DNA of 64,000 nucleotides from Alteromonas abrolhosensis. Lineage in GTDB: Bacteria > Pseudomonadota > Gammaproteobacteria > Enterobacterales > Alteromonadaceae. The position numbers and the translations under genes were made by a program. The DNA lies in the NCBI RefSeq assembly GCF_001953635.1, contig NZ_MEJH01000003.1:859697-923696 (forward strand). Direction: 5' to 3'. Every line of letters starts with the position of its first letter. Within the stretch, counting starts at the first letter, position 1. Below are positions 45,725 through 55,378 of the stretch, piece after piece. The notes under the pieces were generated by a model, which saw only the letters and a list, made by a program, of their open reading frames with translations, was not told where the DNA came from and ran no database searches.

Positions 45725-46492
45725 TTATTTACTAGAGTTCGATTGCTCTAATGCCCACAGGCCTGCATATTTATTAAACTGATATTGCGCGAACAAAACC
45801 GCGAATAGTAACCCTCTGCTGCCATCCAATATACCTAATCGAAATATATAAATTTGGATAAAGGTGAGCATTGAACGTAAAAGCGCTAATGGAATTCCGT
45901 GGCTCTTTTTACCTGCTTTAAATTTTTTAGTCGCCATCAAGCACGTATAATCACGGTTTTTATACAATAAGTGTTCGAAATCGCGCACTGAATAATGTTT
46001 TAAATAGCCACCTTTCAAACAAATTGCGTCACCTTGATGAACCACTTTTTCATGAACGATATCTTTGGTGAAATGCGACGTTTCTCTTTTAAAAAGCCTT
46101 GTTGGCGCTCTTCCGGTTCTTCCAAACCTGGTAACTTTACCAAGGAAGATGTTGCGCCATCGCAATTTGTAGGCACTATGCGTAGGTTCGGATTTGAGTA
46201 ACGCTGAAATTGTGGACGCTAGTTGTTCGTCCACTTCCTCATCTGCATCGAGGGACAAGACCCAATTGCACGTAGCTTTTTCCAAAGCTCGTTGCTTTTG
46301 AATACCAAACCCCTGCCAATCGGTAATAAATACTTTGTCAGTAAATTGTCGAACTATGTCTACCGTTTTATCTGTACTACCGCTATCAAAAACAATAATT
46401 TCATCAGCTATTTTTTCGATAGATTTCAGACAGCGAGCTATGCGATCTTCTTCGTTTTTAGTAATGACAATAACTGAGAGAGTTTGGCGCAT
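45725..46492 (-). CDS. Family 2 glycosyltransferase, LPS-core WaaE/KdtX-like
   Basis: A 255-residue GT-A enzyme. The nucleotide-binding start SVIVITKNEEDRIARCLKSI and the metal-binding LSLDADEEVDE are clear, and KDIVHEKVVH and the basic C-terminal stretch resemble WaaE/KdtX-type core glucosyltransferases that act at the inner membrane. One hydrophobic segment near the C-terminus may anchor it. The acceptor sugar cannot be set from sequence. No LPS-core operon surrounds it here. Confidence 0.85.
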   Translation of the reverse strand: MRQTLSVIVITKNEEDRIARCLKSIEKIADEIIVFDSGSTDKTVDIVRQFTDKVFITDWQGFGIQKQRALEKATCNWVLSLDADEEVDEQLASTISALLKSEPTHSAYKLRWRNIFLGKVTRFGRTGRAPTRLFKRETSHFTKDIVHEKVVHQGDAICLKGGYLKHYSVRDFEHLLYKNRDYTCLMATKKFKAGKKSHGIPLALLRSMLTFIQIYIFRLGILDGSRGLLFAVLFAQYQFNKYAGLWALEQSNSSK

Positions 46493-46557
46493 ACTTCGTT
46501 CCTAAAGAAAGCTTCTAAATCAGGCGAGTATACCGCAAATATGCGTAGTAATGATCT

Positions 46558-46821
46558 CTAAACGACCCCACTTCCCGATGCTGCTTCAGTTTTATCAATT
46601 TCTCCTTCGGCTAACACTTCATCATCTAACTCTATTTTGAAGGAGGTTCCTGCTTTTCCCTGCAAGCTATAACGAAAGCCGTACATTTCGCCTTTATTTA
46701 GGGAAACTTCCGCAAAGGTATTAGGATGAATTAAATCATAAACACCAGAATCGTTTGCTTTAGAGAATATATCAACCAACCATTTTCCGTCAGACATGGT
46801 GATCTTAAGTGTCTTTGTCAT
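46558..46821 (-). CDS. Hypothetical protein
   Basis: An 87-residue acidic protein with no recognised family. The perfect GGAGG Shine-Dalgarno 6 bases before the ATG makes it a likely gene. The sequence has short beta-like stretches (SFKIELDDEVLAEGEID) and no membrane or signal segment. It lies between the glycosyltransferase and rsmI genes on the same strand. Function not known. Confidence 0.65.
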   Translation of the reverse strand: MTKTLKITMSDGKWLVDIFSKANDSGVYDLIHPNTFAEVSLNKGEMYGFRYSLQGKAGTSFKIELDDEVLAEGEIDKTEAASGSGVV

Positions 46822-46927
46822 ATGCGCCTCCTTTAGCTTCAGCCTATTATCAACTGTATGGCTGACGTAAATTACACTCCTTTGTATTTATCCCACGCCG
46901 CTTAAGATCAACAATACATCTAGTTGG

Positions 46928-47764
46928 CTAGGCTTTTGCGTCTAGTCCCGCTTGATAAAGCGCATTTTTTTTCAAGTCGTAGTGACTAGCCACTACGGCT
47001 GCCGCCTTTTTGAGTGGCATATGTTCGCACAAGGCGTTCAGTAGCGACATTGCCTCACTGGGTATTTCTTGGTCACTTACCTTAGCAGGGCCTATCATGA
47101 CCACGAATTCTCCCTTTTGGTGTGCAGCATCAGCATTGAGATAATCAATTACATCTTGCGCGCTGCCACTCACATAGGTTTCGAAGGTTTTAGTAAGCTC
47201 TTTTGCTACCACAATCTGGCGTTCGCCTAAAACGCGCTGTATATCGGTAACCGTGTCTAAAATTCTTCGCGGTGCTTCGTAATAAACCGTGGTAAAGGTT
47301 CTATCTAGTAGAGCTGACAACACGCCTTCTCGCGCTTGGGTTTTAACCGGCAAAAAACCTTCGAATATAAACTTGTCGGTGGGAAGTCCTGACGCGCTTA
47401 ATGCCGTTATGGCGGCGCAAGGCCCAGGTAGTGCAATGACAGGAATACCTTGCTCGCGACATTTGCGCACTAAAACAAAACCCGGATCGCTGATGAGCGG
47501 TGTTCCAGCATCACTAATTAAGGCTACCGATTCCCCGCCTTTCAAGCGCTCACACAACATGGCTGTGCGCTTGTCTTCGTTATGTTCGTGCAGAGAAAGG
47601 GTCTTCGTTCCAATGCTAAAGTGCTGTAAAAGTCGAGCGCTGTGACGGGTGTCCTCGGCGGCAATCCAGCTTACTTCACTTAATACGCGTATTGCTCTGG
47701 CACTCATGTCGTCTAAATTACCGATAGGCGTTGGAACAATATATAAGGTAGCGATGTCTGTCAT
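46928..47764 (-). CDS. rsmI: 16S rRNA 2'-O-ribose C1402 methyltransferase
   Basis: Methylates the 2'-OH of C1402 in 16S rRNA with S-adenosylmethionine. The 278-residue protein has the tetrapyrrole-methylase fold: LYIVPTPIGNLDDMS at the start, AAEDTRHSARLL, and LISDAGTPLISDPG as SAM-binding segments. Divergent from lpoA, as its homologue (yraL) is in E. coli, so the gene order around the two is conserved. Confidence 0.96.
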   Translation of the reverse strand: MTDIATLYIVPTPIGNLDDMSARAIRVLSEVSWIAAEDTRHSARLLQHFSIGTKTLSLHEHNEDKRTAMLCERLKGGESVALISDAGTPLISDPGFVLVRKCREQGIPVIALPGPCAAITALSASGLPTDKFIFEGFLPVKTQAREGVLSALLDRTFTTVYYEAPRRILDTVTDIQRVLGERQIVVAKELTKTFETYVSGSAQDVIDYLNADAAHQKGEFVVMIGPAKVSDQEIPSEAMSLLNALCEHMPLKKAAAVVASHYDLKKNALYQAGLDAKA

Positions 47765-47905
47765 AACAGTGGTTAAGTCTTACGTTGAATTGGAAGATTA
47801 TGCGATAAGTGTATCACGCCATTAGTCCAGATTATGCTGGCAAGCGTAGATTTTCATACTGGTTAAGATAAACTTGGCCTATAACGATGTAAAAGGAATG
47901 AAACT

Positions 47906-49906
47906 GTGCGTCATATTGGACAAGCTGGAAAATTTTTTACGCTATCAGCCATTGCTTCGGTATTGGTGTTATCGGGTTGTGGAAGTACCCCTAAAACTCA
48001 GTCAAAGCCTGTGGTAGTGAAACCGAACCCAATTGAAACCACACAGGTTGAAGAGAACGTCACTCCAGAGCACAAACTCGTAGAAGCTAGAAAAGTGTGG
48101 GAGCGCACCCGCAATAAAGAGCAGCGCGACAAGCTATTACTGCAAGCAGCTGATCTCTACCTTCAAAACAACCAGCCTGTATTAGCTCAGCAGGTTCTGT
48201 ATGAAGTAAAAGAAGATGGGGTAACAGGAGCAAATCAATCCTATTATTCCCTTTTAGTTACTAAAGCTTATGCGGGAATGCCTGATGCGCCGGCAGAAGA
48301 GCTGCTGGCAATGTTAGATGGTGTGAACGCAACGGGTGAAGCGGCATTTCAAAAAGCAGAACTGCAAACTCAGTTATACACGAAACAAGGCAACTTTGCC
48401 GCCGCAGCAAATAGCGTATTGAAAACCAATTTAACTGACGATGAAAAAGTGCAACAGGTTTGGGAGTGGATTACCTCCATACCCACTTCCTCACTTGATT
48501 CAGTTGGAAAAGCTTACCCCGACCTATCGCCTTTTATCACGCTTCGCAAATTAACCGAAGAGAACGCGTCGTCACCGAACAAATTAGCCAGAAGCCTGCA
48601 GCAATTTAAACAAGTTTATCGCGGGCACGTCTTAGAAAATGCCCTGCCAGAAAATGTAATTAAAGCCACCCAGCTTACTGATGCTGGCGCCAATGACATC
48701 GCAGTGTTACTTCCACTTTCAGGCAGACTAGAACGCACAGGGCAGGTAGTGAAAGATGGAATTATGGCGGCTTATTATGCCGATGTAGAGAAGCGCCAAG
48801 ATGAGCACCTCCTACCTCGCTTGCGTTTCATCGACACCAATAATGCTGACACACAGCATTTACTAAGTGAAATTGGCGAGACCAAATTTATCATTGGCCC
48901 TCTTTTAAAAGACACTGTTGAGAGCTTGATCCCCATTTTACCTGTGGGTGTAAATGTACTTGCATTAAACCGACCGGAAGAGTTGCCAGAGAATGCACCA
49001 GCAAAAAACTCAGCGGTGACGTCTTCTAATGCATTGGCAGCGCAAGGCTCATTGACCAGCAGCACAGACCTCGTTGGTGAAAGCACACAAGACGAATTCC
49101 GTTCATTAGATTTACCCACCTCGCTTAACTATTACGGGCTGGCACCAGAAGATGAGGCAAAGCAACTTGCTGAATTTATCTTTAACAAGGGTTGCCGTGC
49201 TCCCATTGTGATTGCCGCACAAAGCAGCCTTTATCAACGAATGGACACCACGTTTAAAAAGCACTGGAGAATGCTAAATAGTCAGGAAAACAAGCAACGC
49301 GCTAATATCACATCTGTGTCATTTAACGACAGTAACTCACTTCGAGAAGGGATTACACAGGCGTTAGATGTAGCTCAAAGTAATGAGCGTATTAATCAAA
49401 TTGAGTACATGACTAACGATGAAGTGTACAACATGCCGCGAAGCAGACGCGATATTGATGCCATTGTTGCTTTTGCATCTCCTCAAGATACCGAGCTACT
49501 TAACCCAATCATTGAAGCGAGCTTAAACCCGTATGACGGTAAGTTAGTTCCTGTATATGCCACGTCTCGTTCGATGGATTACGACAGTGGTAAGAATCAG
49601 TGGCGCGATCTGCAAAATGTTCATTTTATCGATATGCCATGGTTAATGCCTTCACATAAATGGCAGCCTCTTCAGCAAGAAGTCGAACAGGCTTGGCAAA
49701 ATCAAAATACCATGCAGAAGCGTTTGTTTGCGTTTGGTTTTGACGCTTATCAGTTGCTTCCACAACTGGGCATGCTTAACACCCTGAAATACCTTTCACA
49801 CGAGGGGTTAACGGGTACGCTTTCACTTAATCAACAAGGTGAAGTAATACGCAAGCAGCCTCAGGCAATTATTCGTAACGAAAAAGTTCAAATGCTTTCG
49901 GAGTAA
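47906..49906 (+). CDS. lpoA: Penicillin-binding protein activator LpoA
   Basis: Outer-membrane lipoprotein that activates the peptidoglycan synthase PBP1A. 666 residues: signal peptide with lipobox VLSGCGS, an N-terminal TPR-like domain (about 45-240) and a C-terminal periplasmic-binding-protein-like domain (from about 250, IAVLLPLSGRLERTGQVVKDGIMAAYYA). GTG start with AAGGA upstream. It sits divergent from rsmI and 3 bases before yraN, matching the E. coli order. Confidence 0.92.
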   Translation: MRHIGQAGKFFTLSAIASVLVLSGCGSTPKTQSKPVVVKPNPIETTQVEENVTPEHKLVEARKVWERTRNKEQRDKLLLQAADLYLQNNQPVLAQQVLYEVKEDGVTGANQSYYSLLVTKAYAGMPDAPAEELLAMLDGVNATGEAAFQKAELQTQLYTKQGNFAAAANSVLKTNLTDDEKVQQVWEWITSIPTSSLDSVGKAYPDLSPFITLRKLTEENASSPNKLARSLQQFKQVYRGHVLENALPENVIKATQLTDAGANDIAVLLPLSGRLERTGQVVKDGIMAAYYADVEKRQDEHLLPRLRFIDTNNADTQHLLSEIGETKFIIGPLLKDTVESLIPILPVGVNVLALNRPEELPENAPAKNSAVTSSNALAAQGSLTSSTDLVGESTQDEFRSLDLPTSLNYYGLAPEDEAKQLAEFIFNKGCRAPIVIAAQSSLYQRMDTTFKKHWRMLNSQENKQRANITSVSFNDSNSLREGITQALDVAQSNERINQIEYMTNDEVYNMPRSRRDIDAIVAFASPQDTELLNPIIEASLNPYDGKLVPVYATSRSMDYDSGKNQWRDLQNVHFIDMPWLMPSHKWQPLQQEVEQAWQNQNTMQKRLFAFGFDAYQLLPQLGMLNTLKYLSHEGLTGTLSLNQQGEVIRKQPQAIIRNEKVQMLSE

Positions 49907-49909
49907 AAT

Positions 49910-50251
49910 ATGTCAGTACTGCAAGGGAGTGCAGCAGAAGACAAGGCCTGTAAATATCTGATGGAACAAGGCCTTACTCTTCGATGTCGAAACTACCACA
50001 CCCGACGCGGTGAGCTCGACATTGTAATGCAAGATGGCAGCACAATTGTGTGTGTCGAAGTTAAATACCGAAAACGAAATCAGTTTGGCAGTGCTTTAGA
50101 GTTTGTTACTGCCAAAAAGCTGCAGAGAATTCAGGCTGCGTTTGATTTCTATTTGTTAGATAATGGCTTAAATCCAGCGTCTACTCCTCTGCGAATAGAC
50201 GTTGTTGCCATAGACGGAAGCAACCTTCAGTGGTTGAAGAACATTGGCTAA
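49910..50251 (+). CDS. yraN: YraN family (UPF0102) nuclease-like protein
   Basis: A 113-residue PD-(D/E)XK-fold protein: RGELDIVMQDG and CVEVKYRKR carry the D...ExK metal site. No activity is settled for the family. It begins 3 bases after the lpoA stop and is certainly in the same operon. Confidence 0.94.
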   Translation: MSVLQGSAAEDKACKYLMEQGLTLRCRNYHTRRGELDIVMQDGSTIVCVEVKYRKRNQFGSALEFVTAKKLQRIQAAFDFYLLDNGLNPASTPLRIDVVAIDGSNLQWLKNIG

Positions 50252-50433
50252 AGACCGAAAACGTTCGGTTATATGACCGACGTTGTTTTGAGAGGGCGAT
50301 AAACGTGTGCCGATGGTGAACGCGTCCGAAAATAAACGAAAACGTCTTTAGGCGAGGAGTATTCCGTTTGTTTTATCTTATGATTTGCAACCCTTCATCT
50401 ATGTGATGAAAGATTCTTAGGTTCCCACAAATA

Positions 50434-51522
50434 ATGAGTCATCCCAATAACAAGATTTCGCCCAGCAGCGCTGATAACCAAGAAATTGAATTAATAGTTG
50501 GCAACTCCAGCTCTAACTTTTCTGGCGTAACGTCGACAATGCTGCAAGTGACATCAATTCAAAAGCACATGATAAATTTGCGAATAATGGGCAAGCACTT
50601 TGTTCCAGACCCATCGATGACAATTACCTTTTGGGAAGCCGCAAAAATGTGTCGACGCCCGCTAAGTAACGGTAAGTGGCGAATTTTTCATGCACGCCGT
50701 GTTGACGAGATGATTCAGGGAGTGATCCTCAAATACGTTTTTCGCGCCAAAATAAAGCTTGTATTTAGCTCGGCCGCTCAGCGAAAGCGTTCTGCTTCAA
50801 CTGTGTGGTTAAGTAATAAAATGGACGCGGTGATTGCCATGAGCAACCGCTCTGCGAAATATTTAAATAAGCCTCCAGCAAAAATTAACCTTCATGGCGT
50901 TCAAATAGATAACTACACGCCTGCAGAAAACAAGCAAGAAGCTTGGCAGGCATTAGGTTATGGCGGAAAGTACGGCATTGGTATTTTGGGCAGAGTAAGA
51001 GAACAAAAAGGCGTTCATCTATTTGTTGAAGCGTGTATCAAAGTATTACCCAAATACCCTGACGTAAACGCAGTAGTTGTAGGTGCTATATCCTCAAGTA
51101 ACCAAGAGTTTGTAAACGAGCTTAAAGAAAAAATTTCTAAAGCCGGGTTAACCGACCGAATTGTTTTCACCGGTGAGCTACCGTTTGAGCAAATTCCTAA
51201 AATCTTCAGTGCATTGTCACTAGTAAGCGCGCTTAGCTATAACGAAGGCTTTGGTCTAACCGTGCCCGAAGCCATGAGTGCTGGAGCTGCGGTATTGGCT
51301 ACTCAGGCGGGTGCATGGGAAGACATCGTTAGGCCAGGCGTTGACGGGTATATTGTTCCTACCAAAGACCAGCAAGCTGTCACAGAAAAGATGGATTTAC
51401 TTCTTTCAGATATGGACAAACTCGCAAAAATGGGCAAAGCCGGACGCGAACACGTTGTGAAAAATTTTAAGGTTGAAGATGAAGCTAGAAACCTGGTTGA
51501 GTTTTTTCGAACACTTCAATAA
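50434..51522 (+). CDS. Family 4 glycosyltransferase
   Basis: A 362-residue GT-B enzyme. The C-terminal half has the family features: ILGRVREQKGVHLFVEA, TGELPFEQIPKIF and the nucleotide-binding EGFGLTVPEAMSAG. The N-terminal half, MLQVTSIQKHM... with HARRVDEMIQGV, resembles LPS-core or capsule glycosyltransferases. It stands between yraN and diaA, which are adjacent in E. coli, so it is an insertion into a conserved block. Acceptor unknown. Confidence 0.9.
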   Translation: MSHPNNKISPSSADNQEIELIVGNSSSNFSGVTSTMLQVTSIQKHMINLRIMGKHFVPDPSMTITFWEAAKMCRRPLSNGKWRIFHARRVDEMIQGVILKYVFRAKIKLVFSSAAQRKRSASTVWLSNKMDAVIAMSNRSAKYLNKPPAKINLHGVQIDNYTPAENKQEAWQALGYGGKYGIGILGRVREQKGVHLFVEACIKVLPKYPDVNAVVVGAISSSNQEFVNELKEKISKAGLTDRIVFTGELPFEQIPKIFSALSLVSALSYNEGFGLTVPEAMSAGAAVLATQAGAWEDIVRPGVDGYIVPTKDQQAVTEKMDLLLSDMDKLAKMGKAGREHVVKNFKVEDEARNLVEFFRTLQ

Positions 51523-51620
51523 AAAACGCGTATTAAATGGCGCTAATGATTAACGTTAAGTCGAGCTTTCTCACTTTGAAACGTCGGCTTAAGCAGGTGT
51601 CACACAGATACTGACGATGA

Positions 51621-52295
<675 letters not shown>

Positions 52296-52319
52296 TTTAA
52301 AAAGATGATGAGGACACAA

Positions 52320-52895
52320 GTGAAAAATTTAGGACTACTGGGTTCTTTATTAGCCCTTATTCTTACATTACAAGGGTGTGTGGTGGCCGTAGGTGCTGCT
52401 GGCGCTATGGCAGCGAAAGTGGCTAACGACAGACGTACGGTGGGCACTCAACTTGATGATCAAAATGCCGATGCTGCTGTGTCGTACCAGTGGTCAAAAA
52501 GCGATACGCTTAAAGAGCAGGCTAACCTTCAAGTGGATGTTTATAACGGTGTAGCATTGCTAACCGGGCAAGCGCCAAACCAAGGCTTAGTTGACGAAGC
52601 TGTGCGCCGCGCCCAAGAAGTAAGTTATATCAAAAAAATTCACAACCAAATTCGAATTGGTGACCCCATTGGCGCCGGGACTCAAGCCAACGATATTTGG
52701 TTAGCATCGAAAGTTCGCACTAAAATAGTCGCAGACGAGCGAGTACCTGCATTACAGGTAAAGGTAGTAGTTCAAGACTCAGAAGTATTTCTGATGGGTC
52801 GACTGACCAACCAGGAAGCGACAGCTGCGGTAGATATCGCCCGTAATATTACGGGTGTCGCACGCGTAGTCAGAGCCTTTGAAATTGTTCAATAG
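52320..52895 (+). CDS. dolP: Outer-membrane lipoprotein DolP (two BON domains)
   Basis: A 191-residue outer-membrane lipoprotein needed for membrane integrity (formerly YraP). Lipobox LQGCV near residue 20, then two BON domains at about 50-115 (DVYNGVALLTGQAPNQGLV) and 125-190 (VVVQDSEVFLMGRLTNQEA). I prefer the GTG at 52320, with GAGGA upstream; the frame opens at 52305. The order diaA-dolP is as in E. coli. Its end overlaps the next frame by 17 bp. Confidence 0.92.
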   Translation: MKNLGLLGSLLALILTLQGCVVAVGAAGAMAAKVANDRRTVGTQLDDQNADAAVSYQWSKSDTLKEQANLQVDVYNGVALLTGQAPNQGLVDEAVRRAQEVSYIKKIHNQIRIGDPIGAGTQANDIWLASKVRTKIVADERVPALQVKVVVQDSEVFLMGRLTNQEATAAVDIARNITGVARVVRAFEIVQ

Positions 52896-54297
52896 AGAGT
52901 TAGCCACTGCCCTTTTAGTTGCAGGGGCACTCTTTATGGAAATACTAGACGCCACGGTTATCACCACGGCTTTACCTGTCATTGCTGCCGACTTCAATGT
53001 ACCGGCAGCTCACCTTTCTATTGGTGTCTCGGCTTACTTGGTAGCCGTCACCTTGTTTATTCCTTTAAGTGGTTACGCAGCCGATAAATTTGGCGCTCGC
53101 ACTATATTTGTAGCAGCGATTGCTGTATTTACCTTAGCCTCGGTACTGTGTGGATTGAGTACCAGTTTATTTGAATTCACTTTATCCCGCATATTCCAAG
53201 GTTTAGGCGGGGCAATGATGGTTCCCGTGGGAAGATTAGTGGTTCTGCGGGACTTGCCAAAGGAAAAGCTAGTAAAAACCGTGGCCATTATAACCTGGCC
53301 TGCGTTAAGCGCCCCCCTGCTAGGCCCTGTATTAGGCGGCTACATTGCGACTCATTTTAGCTGGCAGTGGATTTTTTATATGAATATTCCACTGGGTATC
53401 ATCGCTATTATTGCGTCTCTGTATTTACTCAAAAACATCAAAGGCGATGTGGGTAAATTCGATATTAAAGGCTTCTTACTCACAGGGGTCGGCTTTGCAC
53501 TATTCATGGCGGGGATCGAATTTCTAGCCAGTACCAGCGATAAACTCCTTCACTCACTTGGCATCATCGCATTAGGCTTAGTTCTTATGGTATTTGCGGT
53601 TCGGCACGTAAAAACAGCTAAAAACCCGCTGTTTTCATTCGACGCCATGCAGCATAAGACATTTAGGCTCACTGTCTATGGTGGCTCTGTCGTGCGCGTA
53701 GCACTTGGCAGTGCCCCGTTTCTTGTACCGCTAATGTTGCAGCTTGGGCTAGGTTATTCGCCTGTAGAAGCCGGCTCACTTTTGCTGTGGCTGTTTGCTG
53801 GAAACTTAGCGATAAAGCCAGCGACAACGTGGATCATGAATACCTTCGGCTTCAAACGCGTGCTTGTAGTAAACGGCGTGCTCATCGCCCTTGGCTTTGT
53901 GGCTTTGGCGATGATAAACCACACGACATCGTCATTTACTATTGCCGCTATTTTGTTTGTTAACGGTATCACTCGCTCAATGCACTTAACGCTAATAAAC
54001 ACCATTGCTTTTGCCGACGTTCCACCCAATAAAATGCGAGACGCGAACACGTTAGGCGCAATTCTAATGCAAATGAACCGCGGCCTTGGCATTACGCTTT
54101 CCGCGCTTGCTATTGCTGCAGCCGCCTTCATTCTTGGGCAAAGCGCCGGAGCGCCAAATTTGCAAACCTTTACGCTGTCTATGATGTTTATGGGTGCCGT
54201 GGCGCTTGTTAGTATTTACGACAGCTTAATGCTGTCAAAAGAAGACGGTGATTCAGTATTAAATAAGCGTAAGGCGAAAAAAGCACGGCAGACTTAG
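52879..54297 (+). CDS. MFS transporter of the DHA2 (EmrB/QacA) family
   Basis: A 472-residue drug/proton antiporter with 14 predicted helices. Motif FMEILDATVITTALP is the DHA2 helix-1 signature and LSGYAADKFGARTIF the loop motif. Start uncertain: a TTG at 52879 or 52885 gives a full first helix, while the first ATG is at 52936 and would cut it. It begins inside the dolP end, so may be read from the same message. Substrate unknown. No EmrA-like adaptor is adjacent. Confidence 0.88.
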   Translation: MKLFNRELATALLVAGALFMEILDATVITTALPVIAADFNVPAAHLSIGVSAYLVAVTLFIPLSGYAADKFGARTIFVAAIAVFTLASVLCGLSTSLFEFTLSRIFQGLGGAMMVPVGRLVVLRDLPKEKLVKTVAIITWPALSAPLLGPVLGGYIATHFSWQWIFYMNIPLGIIAIIASLYLLKNIKGDVGKFDIKGFLLTGVGFALFMAGIEFLASTSDKLLHSLGIIALGLVLMVFAVRHVKTAKNPLFSFDAMQHKTFRLTVYGGSVVRVALGSAPFLVPLMLQLGLGYSPVEAGSLLLWLFAGNLAIKPATTWIMNTFGFKRVLVVNGVLIALGFVALAMINHTTSSFTIAAILFVNGITRSMHLTLINTIAFADVPPNKMRDANTLGAILMQMNRGLGITLSALAIAAAAFILGQSAGAPNLQTFTLSMMFMGAVALVSIYDSLMLSKEDGDSVLNKRKAKKARQT

Positions 54298-54322
54298 CTC
54301 ATAGGCTTCATTAAGTGAACGG

Positions 54323-54419
54323 GTGACAAATGTCACATGCGATTGATGACGTTTGTGACTAACGCAGACCAAGGAACTTTCGCATACTTTACCTATCGTT
54401 ATTACAACAGTAGGTAAAG
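54323..54419 (+). promoter_or_regulatory. Two inverted repeats before the SMR/two-component operon
   Basis: GTGACA-aa-TGTCAC at 54323-54336 (with a related TGAC...GTGAC next to it) and CTTTACCTA / TAGGTAAAG at 54387-54395 and 54411-54419. The second ends three bases before the ATG at 54423 and includes the only Shine-Dalgarno-like AGG, so it could be an operator or an RNA hairpin that hides the ribosome-binding site. Confidence 0.5.
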
Positions 54420-54422
54420 CAC

Positions 54423-55016
54423 ATGGAACAGGTATCCCATTCACCATCAATAACCAGCGTTCAACATCCACCTCTTTCACTGGAACAGCAACGAGAAGAT
54501 TTTAAAAAGAACCGATTCATTGCCATGCCGCTGGCAGGCACGCTTGTTTGGGCTCTGCTAGGGATGAGTGCCCCCTTCGTGTCTGAATTGACCATAACTT
54601 GGATGCTATATATCGGCACTGGTGCCATATTCTATCTAGGCGCTGGTTTATCCTACCTAACCGGAGAGCGATTTTTCGCTAAAAAGGCTGCAAAGAACAG
54701 TTTCGACCGCCTATTCTTTGTAGGCATGATCATGAGCCTCTTGGTGTTCGCAATAGCACTCCCTGTTGCCGCAATAGACCACACCACCGTGCCACTCAGT
54801 ATTGGTATTCTCGCAGGCCTGATGTGGATGCCTTTATCTTGGGCTATCGAGCACTGGATAGGCTACTTTCATACCCTCACAAGAACTTTTGGCATTGTCG
54901 CCGTCTGGTATCTATTTCCGGAAGCTCGAGTAGAAGCAATTTCGGCTGTGATTGTCGCTGTATACATTGTGTCGTTAATCACCCTCGAACGTCGTTTTCA
55001 AACAATCAAGTCTTAA
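54423..55016 (+). CDS. Conserved small membrane protein
   Basis: A 197-residue inner-membrane protein with about six helices after a soluble N-terminus of 30 residues (SLEQQREDFKKNRFIAMPLAG). I do not recognise a characterised family. It heads a probable operon: SMR pump after 16 bases, kinase after 16 more and response regulator in overlap. It could be a sensor partner, an auxiliary pump subunit or an unrelated stress protein. Confidence 0.75.
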   Translation: MEQVSHSPSITSVQHPPLSLEQQREDFKKNRFIAMPLAGTLVWALLGMSAPFVSELTITWMLYIGTGAIFYLGAGLSYLTGERFFAKKAAKNSFDRLFFVGMIMSLLVFAIALPVAAIDHTTVPLSIGILAGLMWMPLSWAIEHWIGYFHTLTRTFGIVAVWYLFPEARVEAISAVIVAVYIVSLITLERRFQTIKS

Positions 55017-55032
55017 TAATTAGGAATATACA

Positions 55033-55362
55033 ATGACCTACTTACTTTTAACTGTTGCTATCATCACCGAAGTTACCGCGACCATGCTGCTAAAAATGTC
55101 GAATGGATGGGAGAAGTGGGCTTTTGGGTACGGCGCTATATTTTTCTATGCTGTGTCTGGAATGTTGTTTTCCATGGTATTGAAGAACATGGGAATTGGC
55201 GTCGCCTACGCCATTTGGTCGGGTATGGGTATTGCGCTTATAACCGCTGCTTCGGTGGTATTTTGGAAACAAACTTTCGACATTTATGCCGTGCTGGGTA
55301 TTATGTTAATTATCTCAGGCACGTTGCTTATTACTAGCAAGTCTGCCGTTGTATTTCAGTAG
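55033..55362 (+). CDS. SMR family multidrug efflux transporter
   Basis: A 109-residue four-helix drug/proton antiporter. The membrane-embedded glutamate is in TVAIITEVTATMLLK (E14), and GVAYAIWSGMGIALI and the final helix are as in EmrE/QacC. It lies 16 bases after a membrane protein and 16 before the sensor kinase, so it is probably induced by that two-component system. Typical substrates are quaternary ammonium compounds; the real one is unknown. Confidence 0.92.
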   Translation: MTYLLLTVAIITEVTATMLLKMSNGWEKWAFGYGAIFFYAVSGMLFSMVLKNMGIGVAYAIWSGMGIALITAASVVFWKQTFDIYAVLGIMLIISGTLLITSKSAVVFQ

Positions 55363-55378
55363 GGACGAAGTACTCACA

